Positions 62,112-64,000 of a DNA stretch of 64,000 nt are shown here, piece by piece. Source of the DNA: an uncultured Halieaceae bacterium. GTDB taxonomy: Bacteria; Pseudomonadota; Gammaproteobacteria; Pseudomonadales; Halieaceae. The position numbers and the translations under genes are program-made. The stretch is taken from contig CAJXMD010000005.1 in NCBI GenBank assembly GCA_913056165.1, positions 1-64,000 on the forward strand. The letters are read 5' to 3'. How positions within the stretch are numbered: position 1 is the stretch's first letter; every line of letters begins with the position of its first letter. Under the pieces are notes generated by a model. The model searched no databases. It was not told the DNA's origin and was given only the letters and a program-made list of their open reading frames with translations.

Positions 62112-62894
62112 ATGTTGGCAGATGCTGCTCTGCGGGAGCGACGGGAACGGGTCTTTATCATCCTCGCGGCGGTCTTCCTGGGCTCGATGACGCTGCTGAA
62201 CGTTGTGGGAATTACCCGCTTCATTCAGCTTGGCCCTTTGGCGCTTGCCGTGGGCGTGCTCCCGTATCCGCTCACCTTTTTATGTACCGATCTAATTTGC
62301 GAGCTTTATGGTCGGGCGCGGGCAAATTTCCTTGTGTCGGTGGGTCTGGGCCTAAATGTTTTGGTCCTGATTGTCATGACGCTGGGGAGCATCGCGCCAG
62401 CGGTACCTCCTGACACCATGCCGCCCTGGCAGCTACTGCAGCTGGCTGATGCGGTCGCCCTGCCCAATGGCAGCATGGCCAGCGGACACATCGAATTATT
62501 TCAGCTGATTTATGCCACCACCTCCGGCGCCGTGTTCGCTTCTATGCTGGCGTACGTCGCAGCTCAATATTGCGATGTCCAGCTATTTCATTTTTGGAAA
62601 CGGCTGACGCGAGGGAAACATCTCTGGCTGCGCAATAATTTCAGCACGCTGATCAGCCAACTGGTGGACTCTGTCATGGTGGTGCTAGTGACCTTCGGCG
62701 CGGTTTATTGGCGAGGGGAGATAACCATCAATACACTTCTGGTGTTGGTGGGGAGTAACTACGCCTTCAAAGCACTTGCAGCCCTCGTAGATACCGCACC
62801 TCTGTACCTTCTGGTCCGCTGGCTTCGCGGCTATCTGCATCTGGGGCCCGATGACTACGCCGTCACCCTTACGGATCCATCGACACCAGCTTAA
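62112..62894 (+). CDS. VUT/YhhQ-family queuosine precursor transporter
   Basis: LGPLALAVGVLPYPLTFLCTDLICELYGRARAN; YCDVQLFHFWKRLTRGKHLWLRNNFSTLISQLVDSVMVVLVTF. Confidence 0.92.
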   Translation: MLADAALRERRERVFIILAAVFLGSMTLLNVVGITRFIQLGPLALAVGVLPYPLTFLCTDLICELYGRARANFLVSVGLGLNVLVLIVMTLGSIAPAVPPDTMPPWQLLQLADAVALPNGSMASGHIELFQLIYATTSGAVFASMLAYVAAQYCDVQLFHFWKRLTRGKHLWLRNNFSTLISQLVDSVMVVLVTFGAVYWRGEITINTLLVLVGSNYAFKALAALVDTAPLYLLVRWLRGYLHLGPDDYAVTLTDPSTPA

Positions 62895-63564
62895 GAGATG
62901 CGATCAACGGTACGGTAATTGCTCGGCCTCGGGCCAGCCCCTCGCGATCTAACTCTTCGAGCAACGACATGATTGCAGGGACCGAGCGAGGCGCCCTGGC
63001 GAGCAGGTAACTCAGGACATCGGGGGCCAATGTGATACCTCGCCTTGCCGCCCGAAAGGCGAGAAGCGCTTCGATTTCAGCATCATCAAAGCGAGGCAAT
63101 TGATAAATCGTGAGGCTGCCCAGCCTTGAGCGCAGATCCGGCAGCATCGATTCAAGCGTTGCGGGAGCCCCAGCGGCCGCATATATCTGGGGGAGTCCGG
63201 CATCGCGGCGCTGATTGAAACAGTGAAACAGGGCTTCTTCCCATGGGGTTCCGATGGCTCTATCCACATCGTCGATTGCCAGCAATGTCAACGCCCGATG
63301 ATTCTCCAGCAAGGCCTCAGGAGGTATGCCCTCAAGATCTTGGAGAGGTAGATACAAGGCATCGCTACCATGGTGATGACAGAGCGCCTGGAGCAAGTGG
63401 CTTTTTCCGGTGCTGGGCGATCCCCACAGATAAACTGAGTTACTCCCGCCCCGGGTCAGGCTGGCTACCTCCTCCATCAATACGTCGAGAGACCCGCGCT
63501 TCATAAAGTTATCCAGCGTGAGCTCATCATCCATGGGAATGGAAAGCGGAAGTTGCGCTACCAC
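62869..63564 (-). CDS. hda: DnaA regulatory inactivator Hda
   Basis: QLPLSIPMDDELTLDNFMKRGS; VYLWGSPSTGKSHLLQALCHH; LLAIDDVDRAIGTPWEEALFHCFNQRRDAG; RLGSLTIYQLPRFDD. Confidence 0.93.
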   Translation of the reverse strand: MVAQLPLSIPMDDELTLDNFMKRGSLDVLMEEVASLTRGGSNSVYLWGSPSTGKSHLLQALCHHHGSDALYLPLQDLEGIPPEALLENHRALTLLAIDDVDRAIGTPWEEALFHCFNQRRDAGLPQIYAAAGAPATLESMLPDLRSRLGSLTIYQLPRFDDAEIEALLAFRAARRGITLAPDVLSYLLARAPRSVPAIMSLLEELDREGLARGRAITVPLIASLKLVSMDP

Positions 63565-63576
63565 CAGTGCTGCTCC

Positions 63577-64000
63577 TTAGTCACCCTGGTAGGTGTCAGA
63601 ACGGCGATAGTGCTGCAATCCATGGCGGCAGAACACCCAAAGTACCGCCGCCACCGGCAGTGCACTTAACACCCCGACAAAGCCGGCGAGCTGAGCGCCA
63701 CCCATAAGCACAAATATCACAGCAACGGGATGCAGCCCTATCCGGTCCCCAATAAGCGTCGGCGTCAATACAAAACTCTCCAGCAGTTGACCAACGGCGA
63801 ACACGAGGGCTACCAACCCAAGAAACATGACGTCACCCGTCTGTATCCATGCAACCCCGAGAGAGGACCCAACGCCAACTGCAGCCCCCACATAGGGAAT
63901 GATCGAAGCGAGCCCGGCGGTGGTGCCCAGAACCAGCGCAAATTCGAGACCAATCACCCATAGACCCGCGCTGTAAATCGTGGCCTGCGCAAGCATTACT
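63577..64000 (-). CDS. AI-2E/PerM-family transporter, C-terminal part (N-terminus beyond window)
   Basis: LIPYVGAAVGVGS-type (ASIIPYVGAAVGVGSSLGVAW), LLESFVLTPTLIGDRIGLHPVAVIFVLMGGAQLAGFVGVLSALPVAAVLWV. Confidence 0.88.
   Translation of the reverse strand, partial: VMLAQATIYSAGLWVIGLEFALVLGTTAGLASIIPYVGAAVGVGSSLGVAWIQTGDVMFLGLVALVFAVGQLLESFVLTPTLIGDRIGLHPVAVIFVLMGGAQLAGFVGVLSALPVAAVLWVFCRHGLQHYRRSDTYQGD

Overview
The window looks like a contig from a marine-type gammaproteobacterium. It has three parts. (1) About 0.4-22 kb is a catabolic/accessory region: hydantoinase A/B, type III CoA-transferase, alpha/beta hydrolase, three isochorismatase-family hydrolases, EamA transporter, TauD-like dioxygenase, HpaB-like monooxygenase, MmgE/PrpD, CitE-like lyase, GntR/UTRA regulator, MaoC hydratase, acyl-CoA dehydrogenase, nitroreductase, HMG-CoA-lyase-like protein, VOC protein and exported amidohydrolase. 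(2) About 22-41 kb is the conserved minus-strand envelope/translation block: dnaE-rnhB-lpxB-lpxA-fabZ-lpxD-skp-bamA-rseP-dxr-cdsA-uppS-frr-pyrH-tsf-rpsB. (3) About 41-64 kb holds map-glnD-dapC-nth-arsC-like-dapD-dapE, then rsmJ, LpxL-like acyltransferase, MBL hydrolase, bamC-dapA, sppA, wrbA-like, YihY, a TlpA-like thioredoxin, a PTPS/QueD-like enzyme, an SDR, a VUT transporter, hda and a partial PerM/AI-2E transporter. The most notable observations are: a probable chimeric junction near 430, where a RutA-like gene runs into what reads as the C-terminus of a Bacteroidetes DUF2723 protein; a predicted GntR regulon defined by a TGTCCGkACA operator at four promoters; co-occurrence of all six enzyme families of the Pseudomonas itaconate operon with amide/imide-opening enzymes, suggesting an uncharacterised N-heterocycle-to-C5-dicarboxylate pathway; a PTPS paralog with an ExxHGH motif; and a lipoprotein-type Nudix hydrolase. 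No rRNA, tRNA, CRISPR array or transposase was recognised by eye.
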